A stretch of 64,000 bases of DNA. It comes from Zygaena filipendulae (taxonomy: Eukaryota; Arthropoda; Insecta; Lepidoptera; Zygaenidae). The stretch is from NCBI GenBank assembly GCA_907165275.2, contig OU015649.1, positions 10,694,001-10,758,000 of the forward strand. The letters run 5' to 3'. Below the pieces are notes generated by a model. It worked only from the letters and a program-made list of their open reading frames with translations, made no database searches and was not told where the DNA came from. Below, one piece after another: positions 22,670 through 35,434 of the stretch (positions within the stretch are counted from its first letter, which is position 1; every line of letters begins with the position of its first letter). The position numbers were made by a program, and so were the translations under genes.

Positions 22670-23640
22670 GTATTATGTATAAATAAAATAGGGTATAAAA
22701 AAGTATCTACTTTTTTGTTAATCTTTCTCTAGAATTTAAAATTAACATCAAAGACTATATTCGAAAATCAATCAATTTTAGGTGGTTTTTAGTGACACTA
22801 GTGTGATGGAATGTAGGTAGATTGTAGCCCCATAAGATCTTATTTAAGAATTTTCTTTTAACAAACATATAGTTACCTACATTTAGATGGTAGCTACGTA
22901 CCTATATCTAATGTAAAACGATTTACTCATTAAATCGGCTGATGTTTACCTAATACAATGTGTAGTGATATGGAATATTGAATAATCTGCCCTGTTCTGC
23001 AAAACTTATTAGGTAAGCAGGTACGTTTTATACTTATTTCCAGTTCATGGATTTTTTTATCACGTTTTGCCTAATGAACCCGATCAAAATTGTAGATAGG
23101 CACATGTAGTCACCTAATAGCCTAATGTGACCGGTAAATTAAAATGTGTATAGTGACTGAATAAATATTAGCAAAGCAACCACAATGGTGTCACGTACGC
23201 GAGCCGGCGCCGGCGACACGAATGGCTCTGAGGGGATGCGGTCCATCCCACCCGGGCGACCCTCGTGTCAACTGTCAAGCGACATTAATCTTTAATATCT
23301 AAACTATAAGAAAACGTATGGCTCTGTAGAGAAGGGGCCAGATAAATGGTGTTGCGGTGGGGGGCGTTGGGAGGAACGTGGGGTGGAGCAGAACATGGCC
23401 GACGGAGGGGGCCAGATGGCAGTAAGCCGCCGAGGGAGCAGCACGTCATATAGACGAACTGGATATTTTTTTATTTTTCAACAGATTTTACAAATGTTTT
23501 CTTTTATCTATATGGGTACTTACTATTTATATAAAAATGAATCTCTTTATTTACCCTGGTCACGGCATCACGCGTGAACGGCTGGCCCAATTACGCTAAT
23601 TCTTTTTTGTTGTGTTTGTTATTGTGAGGAGAAGAATATG

Positions 23641-23820
23641 AAAGAATTTTGGAGTTCCGGTGGGAATTCCGAAACTCACGCGGGTGAATCTCTGAAACGG
23701 TTGGACAGATTTTGACGGGCTTTTTCACTGCTAATTAGTTCATGTTATAATTAGGCTACTTTGGACTTTCTGCGGGAATTCCGAAACTCACGCGGGTGAA
23801 ACTGTGGGGCACAGCTATAG
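23641..23820 (+). mobile_element. Two Helitron-like 3' ends in tandem
   Basis: GGGAATTCCGAAACTCACGC then GGGTGAA occurs twice, near 23661 and 23774; the second continues to ACTGTGGGGCACAGCTATAG. It belongs to the same subfamily as 17656-17800. A tandem or nested insertion. Confidence 0.5.
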
Positions 23821-24002
23821 TTACAAATAATCACTATCACATTGTTTAGTTTGTTAGGTAACAATTTTTATTTCGAAAAAAAAAATAGAGTGTATTGGTA
23901 TCAAAAATTTATATGTTTTTTTAATTTATTTATTTTCCGGAATGCTAAAATAAGTGGAGTTCGTATACAATAAAAGAAAAGTAAGAATGTGCAAGTTCTT
24001 TT

Positions 24003-24311
24003 TAGGGTTTCGTACCGAAAGCGTAAGACGGGACCATAATTACTATAAGACTCCGCTGTCCGTCCGTTCGTCCGTCTGTCTATCCGTCTGTTACCAGGCA
24101 TCTCATGAATCGTGATAGACAGTTGAAATTTTCACAGATGATTTATTTCTGTTGCCGCTATAGGCAAGTCACAAAAGATACTAAAAAACTGAATAAAATA
24201 AATTTTTAAGGGGGCTCCCACACAACAAACGTGATTTTTTTTGCGCGTTTCTATACCTAGATAATGGTGCGGAACACTTCGTATGCGAGTCCGACTCGAC
24301 TTGGCCGGTTT
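24003..24311 (+). repeat. Interspersed repeat, family of 55871-56497, shortened
   Basis: Begins AGGGTTTCGTACCGAAAGCG, has a CCGTCCGTTCGTCCGTCTGTC stretch in the middle and ends GCGAGTCCGACTCGACTTGG. The longer copy at 55871-56497 carries the same terminal phrases in reverse orientation. No coding capacity. Confidence 0.6.
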
Positions 24312-24839
24312 ATGACTACAGCATTGAGATTTTTTATACAAGTCTGTTATAACCATAAACTAAAATATAAATAATTACGCGTATGGGAAACCATAGAAGT
24401 ATTTCTATATCTATAAGCAGAAAAATGCATTTATGCAATTTCTATCTCCATACTATGTCTACCAATTGCAGATCAGCAGGACGTCCTAGCGCCTCGAACA
24501 TCTTGTGCCTCATAATTAATTTAGCCAGTTTCAAATTGTACGGTTTGTAATTTTGCAAACCATGGTGCTTTGATGAGATTAGGTACTTATAGTTAAAATG
24601 ACTGAGTTTGACACTAGCGCGAGCGCTACCAAAATGATAACGGAAGAGAGAAGAATTCGCTTAGTATTTTGACATTTTACAATCTCACTTCACTTCGCTT
24701 GACCCTGCAGATTTCATCTTGAGAATACGATAACACTCATTATTATGATGATAGAAAGGAATCGTGTGTGATTTGCAACTTCGAGATGATTTACGTACCT
24801 AGTTAGTTAGAATAGCATAGCAGTTCTATTAATATCTAC

Positions 24840-25010
24840 GAGTACGGGCGTCGGGCACAGGTGCGAGGTCGACCGGCCCGCTCACCGTTAGTCGTCCACT
24901 CGTCAACCGCCCGCCGATATTTCGATTAGCTCGCGAGCCGGTGGATTACTGGCATTACGACGGATTGTCGCCTCCGAAACAACGCACCGACAAATTGGGC
25001 CATTTGTACC
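24840..25010. promoter_or_regulatory. GC-richer intronic island, candidate enhancer
   Basis: A repeat-free block of balanced composition inside AT-rich intron, containing GGTCGACCGGCCCGCTCACC and TTTCGATTAGCTCGCGAGCC. No ORF of note. The enhancer reading is inference from position within a developmental regulator. Confidence 0.2.
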
Positions 25011-26225
25011 TGTATATTATATCCTGCCTGCAAGTTTACCTCTTCGTTTATATTTTTATTAAAAAAATATAAAACAATGCAAATTTAGTACCTACCTAAC
25101 TAAAGAAGTTACAATAATTTTTGATTACTTTTCAGATTAGGAATCTGTTTGTCTGTTTTTCAAAGGGCGGTTCTTGTAATACTATATAGTTGCATTAGTG
25201 TCTATCTTCTACTTACTGATCCAGGTTGTTTCATTCGCGTTACAACGTTTCACTTAAGGATTGAATAATCAAAAACCCTAAAATACACCATTTCTTTATT
25301 TGAAAACAAGAACCATAAAACCAAGTTCCAAAAAATCAATTCAAATCGATCAGTGGTAGCACAAACCAATAATAATATTATCTACGAGTATTTTTGTCAT
25401 TTGGATTAAATAATTTTCTTTCTTTCTTTCAAATCGGTATTTTGTTATTTTTAGCTTTTTAATTTAGTGTATTTTTGGAAGTCTGTTTTTTTTTTGTTTA
25501 TTTCTCGCTTTAAGTGAGTTGGTTTGTACCTACTACCACACTTTGATCTTAGCGAAAAGGCCGAGAAGCGATAATAATTTATCTAAGTTACCTTGGCCTT
25601 ATGTCCAACTGTTCATCACCTTTTACAAAATATTGCTTTTCCCGATGCAAGGACGTTAATTGTTGAGGAGTTCTCTTCGTACTTCACCATCAGCTTCACT
25701 TCGCCATATGAATCATGACGAGCATAAATTACTTATTTAGAAACCAGATTAAAGTAATAGAATCTGAACCCGTGAAATACGTAGATATTATTGAGTAGTT
25801 GTTATGATCATTTATGGTCTTAATCATCAGTTCCACTTCTCCAAATTTGCTTTCCGAATGCAAATTAACGATTTACTATAAAAATATATACCCAAATCGC
25901 TACAGGTATAAGTATAATATTTGAAGAGTTCCCTCGATTTTTTTCAAGATCCCATCATCAAATCCCGACTTGGTGACAATGGAATCAAGGTGGGTCGGAT
26001 CGGTCCAATTAACCATCTTCGAGTAATCGGTGAACATACATAAAAAAACATACATATATAGGTACAGCCGAACACAATACAGCCGAATATCCTCGCGAAC
26101 TCTGTCATCAACATCCTTTCTTAGTCTACTCCCCAGAAACTACCAACCTGCCAAATTTCTGTTAGTTAATGCAATCAATGAATACATGAATTTTGAACGA
26201 TAACTAATAAATTATGAGCTTTACC

Positions 26226-26285
26226 CACAACAGAGTTCCCGATGTAATCTCAAAACTCACACGAGTGAAACCGCGGGCAATAGCG
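26226..26285 (+). mobile_element. Helitron-like 3' scrap
   Basis: GAGTTCCCGATGTAATCTCA then AAACTCACACGAGTGAAACC and GCGGGCAATAG: a decayed end of the GAAACTCACGC subfamily. Confidence 0.4.
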
Positions 26286-26345
26286 TTTATGAGTATACGT
26301 AGATACAATACCTAATTAAAAGTTATTCAAATGTAAATACGTATA

Positions 26346-26588
26346 TGGACGCAGATAAGCAATAACATGTTAACCCACAAAATGAAGTTATTAATTCAGA
26401 ACAATTTATTGAGAGTTAGAGAACGATTTTTAATTGTGTGTTTACCTTATTACATTGTGTAAATATATGTATGTAACTAAATATTGAACATAAAAATGTT
26501 GAAACAAAATGGGGCTATAATTTTAAAACTTTAATTTACTCAAAATTTCTCCGGTGTGGGTTAACACACTATTGCTTATCTATGTCCA
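26346..26588 (+). mobile_element. MITE family A, copy 2
   Basis: Same ends (TGGACGCAGATAAGCAATA ... TATTGCTTATCTATGTCCA) and same interior order as 12884-13128, 243 bp, same orientation. Both lie in T-box introns. Confidence 0.75.
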
Positions 26589-27105
26589 CATATACCTAAG
26601 CATTAATTTTATAAAATTCAACTATAGTAATTGATATCTACTTCATTAAAAATTGGTTTAAAACCTTTTTTTTTTACGTCAAAGTTTAAAGCGGTAAGTG
26701 CTAGCTATATATTGTAAGATTTTAACCAATTAATATTTAGGAAACCAATAAAGTTAATAGAGCAATTTTTATACGAAAAAATCTATAAATTTACGAAAAC
26801 ATACATAACCACATAGTTGAACACTATTATGATGTTATTCAATATTAAAATGTCAACAGCTGATGTTCAGATATCATGAGAATATTACTGGTAGGTAGGT
26901 ACACTCGCTCACGGAAATGTTAAAATATATTTTTTTAATTACATTTTGAACTACGATAATATGAGATGCTATAAAGATGATATAAGTACGTACAAGTTTT
27001 TTATTTATCATGTGGTATGAGTCTCTCAAAAAAGAGTTTAGAATAAAGGACTAAATAGAATATTTGAAAACTATAAGGCTAGAAAGTACCAAATATGAAA
27101 TACAT

Positions 27106-27435
27106 AATAGGGATGTTGACTACTATTGAAAATCAAAATTCTAATTAGTCCGTCAGTTAGAAAATAAAAAAACAATAGACATGTATTTTTTGCTTTTTTA
27201 AATAAATTAAAATATACAGAGATAAAGCGCATTAAAGTTTAGGATGAGGAGGTCGTGACGTCACTAACCGCAAAACAGACATACAAATTGTCAGAATAGT
27301 GACGTCACGCGAAATTTCAACTCAATATATCGCCGTTATTTTTTGATTACGTAAAAAAAGAAAAAATACGTGTCCAATATTTTTTAATAATCTACAAGAC
27401 GGACTAAAAAATAAAAATTAGTCAACATGCCCATT
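27106..27435. mobile_element. MITE with GTTGACTA-type inverted ends and TGACGTCAC pair
   Basis: The left end AATAGGGATGTTGACTA and the right end (read inward AATGGGCATGTTGACTAA) are inverted repeats that extend imperfectly for about 45 bp (TTAGTCCGTC near both ends). Inside are two TGACGTCAC palindromes (about 27256 and 27299). The ends resemble those of the THAP-bearing element at 7491-8902. Confidence 0.65.
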
Positions 27436-27973
27436 GTGATGAAAAATTCGGGCTAGCCTTTAGGTAGAAAAAAAAAATTAATTAGATATCCATATCAAAA
27501 TATTTTCAACACTTAGGTAGATGTTACGAACACGTTTTTACATTGGTAATAACAAATATTTTAAATATTAGGTATAACTAATGCAAATCGTAGACATAAT
27601 GTTAAACATAAACATATCAAACAGTTTAAAAATCACAGCGGGTGAATTATACAAATAAAAATTATAATATTATAATAATTATTGAGTGTCGGTTACTTTC
27701 GTGACGATTTCTAAGACGCCAACATAACATTTGATTTTGATGGAGAAGCTATTATGATATAATAACGATCATAAACCTGTTTTAAAGCGTTATTTTATGA
27801 ATTAATTTTAAAATTTTAAACAAACATACACATTTTATTTTTCGCTAGACCTGTTTCCTACGGATTTACCTGTATGAATTTTAAGATACCCTTTTCTGTA
27901 ACTTTACCTTTCTGACAAGTTTGAACTTCATAGGTCAAGTTCGTGTTTGTCAGTGAGTTTTCATATGAAAATA

Positions 27974-28060
27974 CCCGCGGTAATTTCAGAGTTCTCGCGG
28001 GAATTCCGGAATAGAAAGTCCCCTATTTCCTTTTCTGTAGGTACCACTGACAACGTCTGT
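27974..28060 (-). mobile_element. Helitron-like fragment, inverted
   Basis: ACCCGCGGTAATTTCAGAGT, CTCGCGGGAATTCCGG and TTTCCTTTTCTGTAGG, then ACTGACAACG: internal half of the family without its CTAG end. Confidence 0.5.
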
Positions 28061-28826
28061 GCAACATTTATTGGTGGTCAGTACAGCCGCTGACGCGAGA
28101 TGTCATAATCAGCGTGACCAGGGTAATAGAAATTAATTTTATATATATAGATTGATAGATATGTATATCTAGTCATAGTAGTGTTGTGTAAAACCCGTCC
28201 TTGTTATCTACTAGATATGACATAAAGAGATCAATAATCTTCTGAAGTATTTAATTGCTATTTTTGTTTATCAGAGTTGATAAAATTAAAAGTGCCCGTC
28301 ATTTAGTTTTTAAAAACAGCTTCTTACTTTTTAGTTCCGGTAATATTTAAGTATAAGAGCTTTAATAACTTATTTGTCAATTTAAAATCTATACATAATA
28401 TTAATAATATAATGACACTATAAACATACGGGTTCTGTACATTTGAAATAAAAAAAGATACGATGTCGATGAAAATTAGTGACTAAATTATGATTTTTTT
28501 TGCAATATGTGTCAGTCTGTAGGTATATTAATATTTGAACGCTAAAACCAAGACTTTCTATTTTAGTAGATAGGCACTAAGAGTTCCCAAGGAAATCTCA
28601 AAAATCACGACAGAGAGCATCAACTATTGTATACTTAGCCAATTTGATTTATTACCTATATGACCTAAGTATATTGTTTAAATTTTACTTATAGATAATC
28701 CCTAGGTAGGTGCAACATTATGATAGGTAAGATTTCTAATAAATTCCATTGCCATAAACCCAGCATAAAATTCAATATCGTAGAGCTCCGTTCATCAAAA
28801 CATCAGTGGCAGTAAAATATCTTCAA

Positions 28827-29465
28827 CTAAATAAATATCCGCTCGTAAAAAGTGACATCAAGTATCAAATGAGAAACTGGTAAACGTCGAACTAACCGGA
28901 GAGAAGCTAACGTGTGCGCCGTCACCCGGGGAGTCACGATAAACGTCACTTTGGAATGAAAAAAAAAACCAAGAGGACTATTGAAAAACGACCTCCGAAC
29001 GAAATGAAGTGAGACGATCGGAAAAAGAAAAACAAATAAAGCTACAAATTGAAGTGAGAAATGCGATGTCGTTGCGGACGCCCCCCGCGACGCGCGCTCT
29101 CGCGTGGTTCCTTGCGTTGGACCAAAAGCCATCGTTAAACACTTGATTAATAGTGGCACAGAGGCTATCATTGACGTCGTATCGTCACAGTACACAATGA
29201 TCGTAATTTTGCTAAATGAGGATCTCTTTAGAAAGGCATTGAAAGTACCAAATTTGCATACAATGCTCCGTTCGTTCAGATTCTTTTTGTAGTTCAAATC
29301 ATTTGATGTTGTATTTACAATGTTACACGACAAAAAAATATTCTTTGACGTAAAACTTTGGTGTGGATAAGTTAATTTAAATATAAAAAGATCAATAAAA
29401 TACATACTACTACAGTAACATAAACAATGATACATGTACGATTGTTTTGTCATGTTTGTATACAT
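28827..29465 (-). other. 212-codon ORF in intron, unrecognised
   Basis: The longest open frame in the window. The product begins MYTNMTKQSYMYHC, is rich in Ser, Phe, Leu and Thr, and has hydrophobic stretches (for example SLQFVALFVFLFPIVSLHF). I recognise no domain. Its last third is antisense to a purine-rich plus-strand run, which by itself keeps minus-strand stops rare. It is on the same strand as the host gene but has no convincing splice sites. Probably a chance or fossil ORF. Confidence 0.15.
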
Positions 29466-29964
29466 GTAATTTTAGAATAACGAGCAGTTATTTATAAAAA
29501 TACAAATATTAGTTTCGTAGCAGACGTGTTTAGTTCGGTTAGAAACAAATTTTATTGGCAATAATTATCACACGGTGATGTGAACGATATGATTTATACA
29601 TCGGAGAAACGTTATTGAGCAACGAGACAAGACGTTTCCATATCCATCCATAAACCGTCGTATTTAGTGGCCGTGCACACACCATGACTGAGGTGACAAC
29701 AGACTGGATCGTAAACATTCGGACGCTCGCCTTCAAAACAAACAAATAAAGTATAAATCAAAAAGTAACCACATTTCCCGCGTCAGCTATTGTAGGTACA
29801 CGGGTTCCTATGCGCGAAAGGTCGAGAGGAAACTGAGACTCGAGATGAATGTTATTAAAAATATGAAACGTCAGAAGATTTTAAAAAATATTAACCTTTA
29901 AAACGATTTATGCTAGCAAAAACTGCATTTATTGTGAAAAGAAAAACAAAATTGAGAGTAAAAG

Positions 29965-30000
29965 AAAGTTAAAGTTAAAGTTAAAGTTAAAGTTAAAGTT
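29965..30000. repeat. (AAAGTT)6 hexanucleotide array
   Basis: Six exact copies of AAAGTT in 36 bases. No variant units, so likely polymorphic in length. Not a telomere repeat of insects (TTAGG). Confidence 0.9.
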
Positions 30001-31258
30001 AGCATTCTGCTACATTACCAACCGTTTTTATATTTTTCTTTTGGGATATCATTTTTTTTTAAGTGAGGTGTCAAAAAAGAGAGAGAACATTGTGGACATC
30101 TAAAGATTTAGACGAACAAAATTGAATCTTTTTTCTTGTAAAATAAATGGCTTAAAAATTACTAAGATAAACCTTTATTTGAACTAGCCGAAGGCGTACT
30201 ACTACCTTACTTCCGAACCCGACAAGTTAATCCGACGAAATGTTATTTATCAAATAAGGAAGGTTATGCAAATAAGGCCTTGAACAAAGGATATAAACGA
30301 CAACAGATGACCAGGCCAGCCGCACGAGTGCGTTAGCGACGGCGAGGCAGCAACCCCGAGTGCGAAGTGCGAACCCAGAAATCTCATTCGCTACAGTAGG
30401 TTAATACTTGTAGTAAGTGCAGGTATTTTTTTCTTTTTTCAACATGAAATTGGTTTGACCGAAGGCATAAAAACTGTGTAGCTTAGGTACTTGTTAAAAG
30501 GTTGCATGGTCCAAGACTAACTCCTGTTCTTTACAGAGGAAGAAATAAAATAATACTTAATAAAAAAAAACACTTTTTTGCAAAAGCAGTTACCTATAGA
30601 TTAATAACTCATGTGAAAGATATATTAGCAGTATTATGTTATCTGTGGATTAACTATCTTGAAAAAAAAAACGTAGTGCTTTCATAAATAAGGTGATAAA
30701 ATATTGAAGTCAAAGAGGTGATAAAAATGGCATAAGCGCAAAGGCACATAGGTTGGTTGGCACCTACTACGCGTTTTCTCAAAAAATGTTCACGGTTACT
30801 AAAAATATATAAAACGCAATAAAATCTACTTAATCATTTAACAACTTTAGTCATAAAACAAAATACAAGGTAACATAAAAGAAGCTAATTTAAGTATCGA
30901 ATTTCGTAAGTCGTCTAACAACGCTATGTTACGAACACCGAAATAACATCGTACCTATATAAAAGGTTTCGCAAGATGTTACTAAACAACAATCATTTTT
31001 TACACATGCGAATTATTACCTCGTATAAAATAAATGCTCCTCATTGCATTGTTTCGTTGAGGTCCTATAACGATGACATCATTACAAGTGTCGGCTCGGC
31101 GAGTTCGAGACATGATATAGAGAGTGGAGTGAATTGCCCAAGTCACAAAGATGGTCGCAAATTGCTATGTCACTTCAGTGGCGAAGACTTGTTTAGTAAT
31201 AATGTGGTAATAACAATTCTGTTTTATCTATTTTGTTCAGTTCATTTATTTAAAGACC

Positions 31259-31414
31259 AGCTGGTGCCCGCGGTTTCGGCCGCGGCAATTTTGGAGTATC
31301 CCTGACAACGTGTATGCAAAATTTCATTATGATCGGTTGAGCCGTTGAGGCGTGAAAAAGTAACAAACAAAAACAAGCAAACAAACTCACTTGCACTTTT
31401 ATAATAGTAAGGAT
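31259..31414 (-). mobile_element. Helitron-like element, inverted
   Basis: AGCTGGTGCCCGCGGTTTC, then CCCTGACAACGTGTATGC, ATTATGATCGGTTGAGCCG and AACAAACTCACTTGCAC, TTTATAATAGTAAGGAT. The order of blocks is complete but GGAATTCC is deleted. The 109-codon plus ORF that runs into it (30976-31305) is therefore not a gene. Confidence 0.6.
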
Positions 31415-31620
31415 TTTTTTTTATTTATTAACCAATATAAAAGTTAAAATATACCGTTGGTTATTACAGCGCACATTTTAGCTCTTTCGAGTTTGTATTT
31501 TTATGATTAGTAAGGATATTTGCCTTATCATATTACAATTATCCTATGATATTCTAAATTTTTATTTAGTGGGCAACCCTGCTCATATTTCTCAATCGTA
31601 CATTCACTTTCTAGGTTCCA

Positions 31621-31850
31621 GCGGCGCTAGGATGCGCAACATGATATGTTTATCGAACGAAAGATAAAATTGTCGACACGACAAATATTTGTGGGCGTCC
31701 AAGCAAAAAAGTGCAATAGTGGGGTATTGAGTTAAGACTAGATTCGGTTAAACATTTTTTACCACTGGTAGACAAAACGATATATTATGTCGACGAGAAT
31801 CGATAAAATGGCTCGATAAAATTTTATCGTGTTGCGCATCCTAGCTCCGC
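31621..31850. mobile_element. MITE with GCTAGGATGCGCAAC inverted ends
   Basis: The left arm GCGGCGCTAGGATGCGCAAC (31621 on) and the right arm, read inward GCGGAGCTAGGATGCGCAAC, match at 19 of 20 positions and extend to about 26 bp. The interior has palindromic TCGATAAAATTTTATCG near the right arm. No coding capacity; no clear target duplication. Confidence 0.7.
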
Positions 31851-32929
31851 AGGTCACTGGACCCTGTGTGAAAAAATTCACTGTTGTATGAGGGAATATT
31901 TAAATATGTAGATTGTAGATACATATTTTGCATCGTATCTGTTCAACAGTGTTTTTACTTTCTGTTTAACTTTCCTTTTCTATCGTTCATCGTCATCGTT
32001 TTTTTTATCGTTCAAAATTTGAAATGATCTCGTCGCATTCCCATTAATTTCTTACCATTGATGAGTTGCCTAGATTGACATCGCTCTAGGCATTGAATCT
32101 TGTAGCTTCACTCTGATATAAGAAGTATCCACTTGAACACTACATCATCTTTAACTTAACACACCGTTGAATACAGAGTTAGTCTCATAGAAAAAGTGAA
32201 ACAGATTAATGAACCTAGTTGTCTGATTGGCTCCTAAATGGTTTTTAGCGTACAAAAATTAAGCCCGTATACGCAAGCATTAAGAACAAAAGTAGCCTAC
32301 TCATCATATAGGAACATACCAACATAATAATATTCTAGACTCGAGCAATGTAATGTTATCTTTGATCTAAAGTAATATAGTTATTACCGACTTCGATCAC
32401 AAGTAAACGATCAAATTATAAGCAATAAAACCATTGAACATAACAAAGTATAGAGGCGTATGCCAGCAGAGCAGCCGTTTCCGCTCTCCGAGTCCGACAA
32501 GCACCGCAACACACGGTTGCGTCGGTAAAAGCAAGTAGGTACCTAAGTACTAGCTAGCTATAAAATCGAAACTGATAATTGCTAAATTATACTAAGTTGA
32601 GGCAAGTCCAGGCCTGGCCAAGTGCCTGGAGGCACAGGTGGAGATGGCCCATACTCTTATTAATTTTAAAGCATAAACGAAATCAATCGTTTTCAATGGA
32701 ATCATTTCAGACAGACCGATATAGACAGACGGATCAAAAATGTTTGATATTAAATCTGGCAGGTACCTACCTATAGGCAAAAAAAAAATATTTCAAATGT
32801 AGAAAAAATTATTGCTTAGAACAACTTTTTAAAAGTTTACAACAAATCTGCTTCCGATTTGTTTGTCCGTGCAACAGATTTTATAGGTAGATTTTAAAAG
32901 CGGATTTCATCATCATTTGAAAAAAAAAT

Positions 32930-32984
32930 TAGACGTTTCCGGGAACCCCTAAATTCATACGGGTGAAACCGTGGGGAAGAGCTA
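32930..32984 (+). mobile_element. Helitron-like 3' scrap
   Basis: TTCCGGGAACCCCTAAATTC then ATACGGGTGAAACCGTGGGG, AAGAGCTA: decayed end of the family. Confidence 0.4.
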
Positions 32985-34485
32985 TTTCTATAATCAATTA
33001 ATATCCTCTTATAATTTGTTAAACAACAAAATCTACGCGGACGTGCTCCACTTCGCAATAAAAAAAAATAAGATCAATCGATCAAATTAAATTCCAGTTT
33101 TTAATTCTTAATTAAAGATAACCTGTTCTTGTACCTGTTCGGGCAATACTTTTATAAATATAAATTAGTCTCCTTTTTATATCAAAGAAGTCGTAATTGT
33201 CGCCGTCTTTATTTACAAGAAACAACGGAACTCTTTGCAAATGAATAGTTTTAACATAAAAAGTAGGTGATATTATAAATGATCAGAATATAATAAATGA
33301 ATCCAAATAGTACACAGTGCCCTTACTTCTCTAATATAAAGTATACTAAAAGACATTAGTACATAATAATCAAGGTAGGTACTACTAATATACTTACAGA
33401 TAATGTAAAAAATAAAGGAAAGTGTTTACGAAATTAAAGGTCTATAATTAATTGTAATGTTATATAAAAAAAAAATTACGTAGATATTTATACGCCAATA
33501 AATTCGTCAAAATTTAATGTTGTAATCAAATAATGCCATTACAGCATGCAGTACTATGAAATGGATAGACGGCGGCAGGGAGTGGATATCGCTATGAATA
33601 GTTAATGGACTGAATAGATACGTAACCTGTGTCGTGGCGGGCGACGATAGTTTTCTATGTTTCAATAGATCATTATCTACACAACACATTTGTCATAAGT
33701 AATGTATAACATCGGGCAATGATGAATGATAGCTAACCGTTGCGTTACATCTTTTGTTTGGTTCTGTTGACTTAAAATAACTATCTATAAATATCATTAG
33801 TGTTTCGTCTCTATTTACGTGTCTCCGCTGTAATTGAAGCTTTGAAAAATAAAACACAAACTCAAAATTGTTTGTTTTGTTGCTATTTAATGTGTTAGAG
33901 TCGGCTGGTGAGGTGTAAGGTACACCGGCGAGGGAGCGAGTGACCAGCGAGCAGCGGCGCGCGTGCGTACCGCTACACCGCGGGAGATCCGACGGCGCCG
34001 AATAACTTATTAATTTATATTACCTACACTGAAACATTCAATTCGAATGCCCACTGGCACTCGAATCACCTGTCTAACATATTTGTTTTCATAACAGCCT
34101 TATCTTTGAACACGTTAACGACGTGAAAATATCAGTAATTAAAAACACAAATGTTTATTGAGAAATTGATGATTGCCGTTGTTCATTAAGGTGGCGCGCC
34201 ACCATATTATGCAGCCTCTCAGCCGATAGAGGCCGCGGGCGGCGCCATAAAACTGTTTTCTCAATTTACAGAGAATCGCAAGCTAAAAGATAGATTTTGA
34301 TGATAAATGCGACAGGATGAGTGTTTAATACATCTTTCATTTAAAATTTTTATATGGTCTTACGCGCATTATTATCCTTTAACTACAAGAAAATTAGGAA
34401 TAACCGCCCGAAACGTAGTCACACACACATGCAAATCGATTAGTATTAGCCGAATCTGATTCTGAATTTGACTTATTATGTTTGA

Positions 34486-34575
34486 GTCTCGTTGGCGCTG
34501 TGGTGTAATACGTCTCTTTTTGTAAATAATGAATCGTGAAAATCTCGTGTTCAAATCTAAGTTTGCGATTCCACT
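34486..34575 (+). repeat. tRNA-derived SINE-like head in the 4-kb repeat
   Basis: A-box-like TGGCGCTGTGG (34493-34503, followed by TGTAAT) and B-box-like GTTCAAATCT (34549-34558) lie about 45 bases apart, as in a tRNA gene or SINE promoter. The equivalent in copy 2 is at 44627-44714, with GTTCAAACC. It does not fold into a clean tRNA, so it is not called as a tRNA gene. Confidence 0.45.
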
Positions 34576-35090
34576 TTTTGTAACTAATTTTCTCAAATTT
34601 GTTTATATATACTTATTTATAGATCTACAAACGATTTATTTTTCGTTCTTTTTTGGAATTTTATTTTAATTCCAAAAAAGAAAATTTAAAGGATATAGAA
34701 CTAGAATCTAAGAAAATGTAAAGATGGATAAAGCTAAATAAAAATATTGGACTTATTTTCAATACAACCTTTCCCTGCAGGTTACACACGTACCTATTTG
34801 CGTAAATATTGGGACTGAAAATAATTTTGGGTATAAAAAGAACTCTAGGTCCTAATCTAAATTTCAAGATTTCGGGATTTACTTGGTGATAAAAAAATTG
34901 AAATCTTATAATATCTCCGACACTATGACCACAATACCATCATCTTTATATTTCAGCAGTCTATGTGATTTACGTCATCAACTAGGATGTTTTTAATTTT
35001 AGAAAAAATCAATCATAGAAAATCCAAAACTAAATAGAATCGCAGTTCAACTCAAAACCTGAATGATTCGTGATAACTTTACAAAAAAAG

Positions 35091-35428
35091 TACATAATTC
35101 CACAAAGACACTGACATTACAATCCCTACTAAATACTGATAATATTATAAATGCGAAAGTAACACTGTCTATCTGCCTGTCTGTTATGTCAATGGCTCAA
35201 CGGATCATCACGAAATTTTGCATACACGTTGTCAGGGGTACAGAAAAGGACATAGGGTACTTTATATGCTAGAATTCCCACGGGAACTCCAAAATTAACA
35301 CCGGTGAAATCTAATGAGATTGTCAGGGGTACAGAGAAGGTACCCTATATGCATAGGGTACTTTGTATTCCGGAATTCCTGCGGGATCTCCGAAATTGCC
35401 ACGGGTGAAACCGCGGGGAACAGCTAGT
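35091..35428 (+). mobile_element. Helitron-like element with internal tandem units (copy 1)
   Basis: TAATATTATAAATGCGAAAG, a TCTGCCTGTCTG run, TGTCAGGGGTACAGA, then GGAATTCC blocks, hairpin CACGGGTGAAACCGCG and AACAGCTAG. A unit of about 110 bp (GTCAGGGGTACAGA ... GGTGAAATCTAATGAG) is present about twice here and three times in the matching part of copy 2. Confidence 0.6.
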
Positions 35429-35434
35429 ACTCAT

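Noticed and set aside
29965..30000. CRISPR-like or telomeric array
   Set aside because: A simple AAAGTT microsatellite without spacers; the insect telomere repeat is TTAGG.
30976..31305. 109-codon plus ORF
   Set aside because: Its end runs into a Helitron-like repeat, and the rest has no protein-like features or domain.
34486..34575. A genuine tRNA gene
   Set aside because: A- and B-box-like strings are present, but acceptor and anticodon stems do not pair convincingly; better explained as a SINE head.
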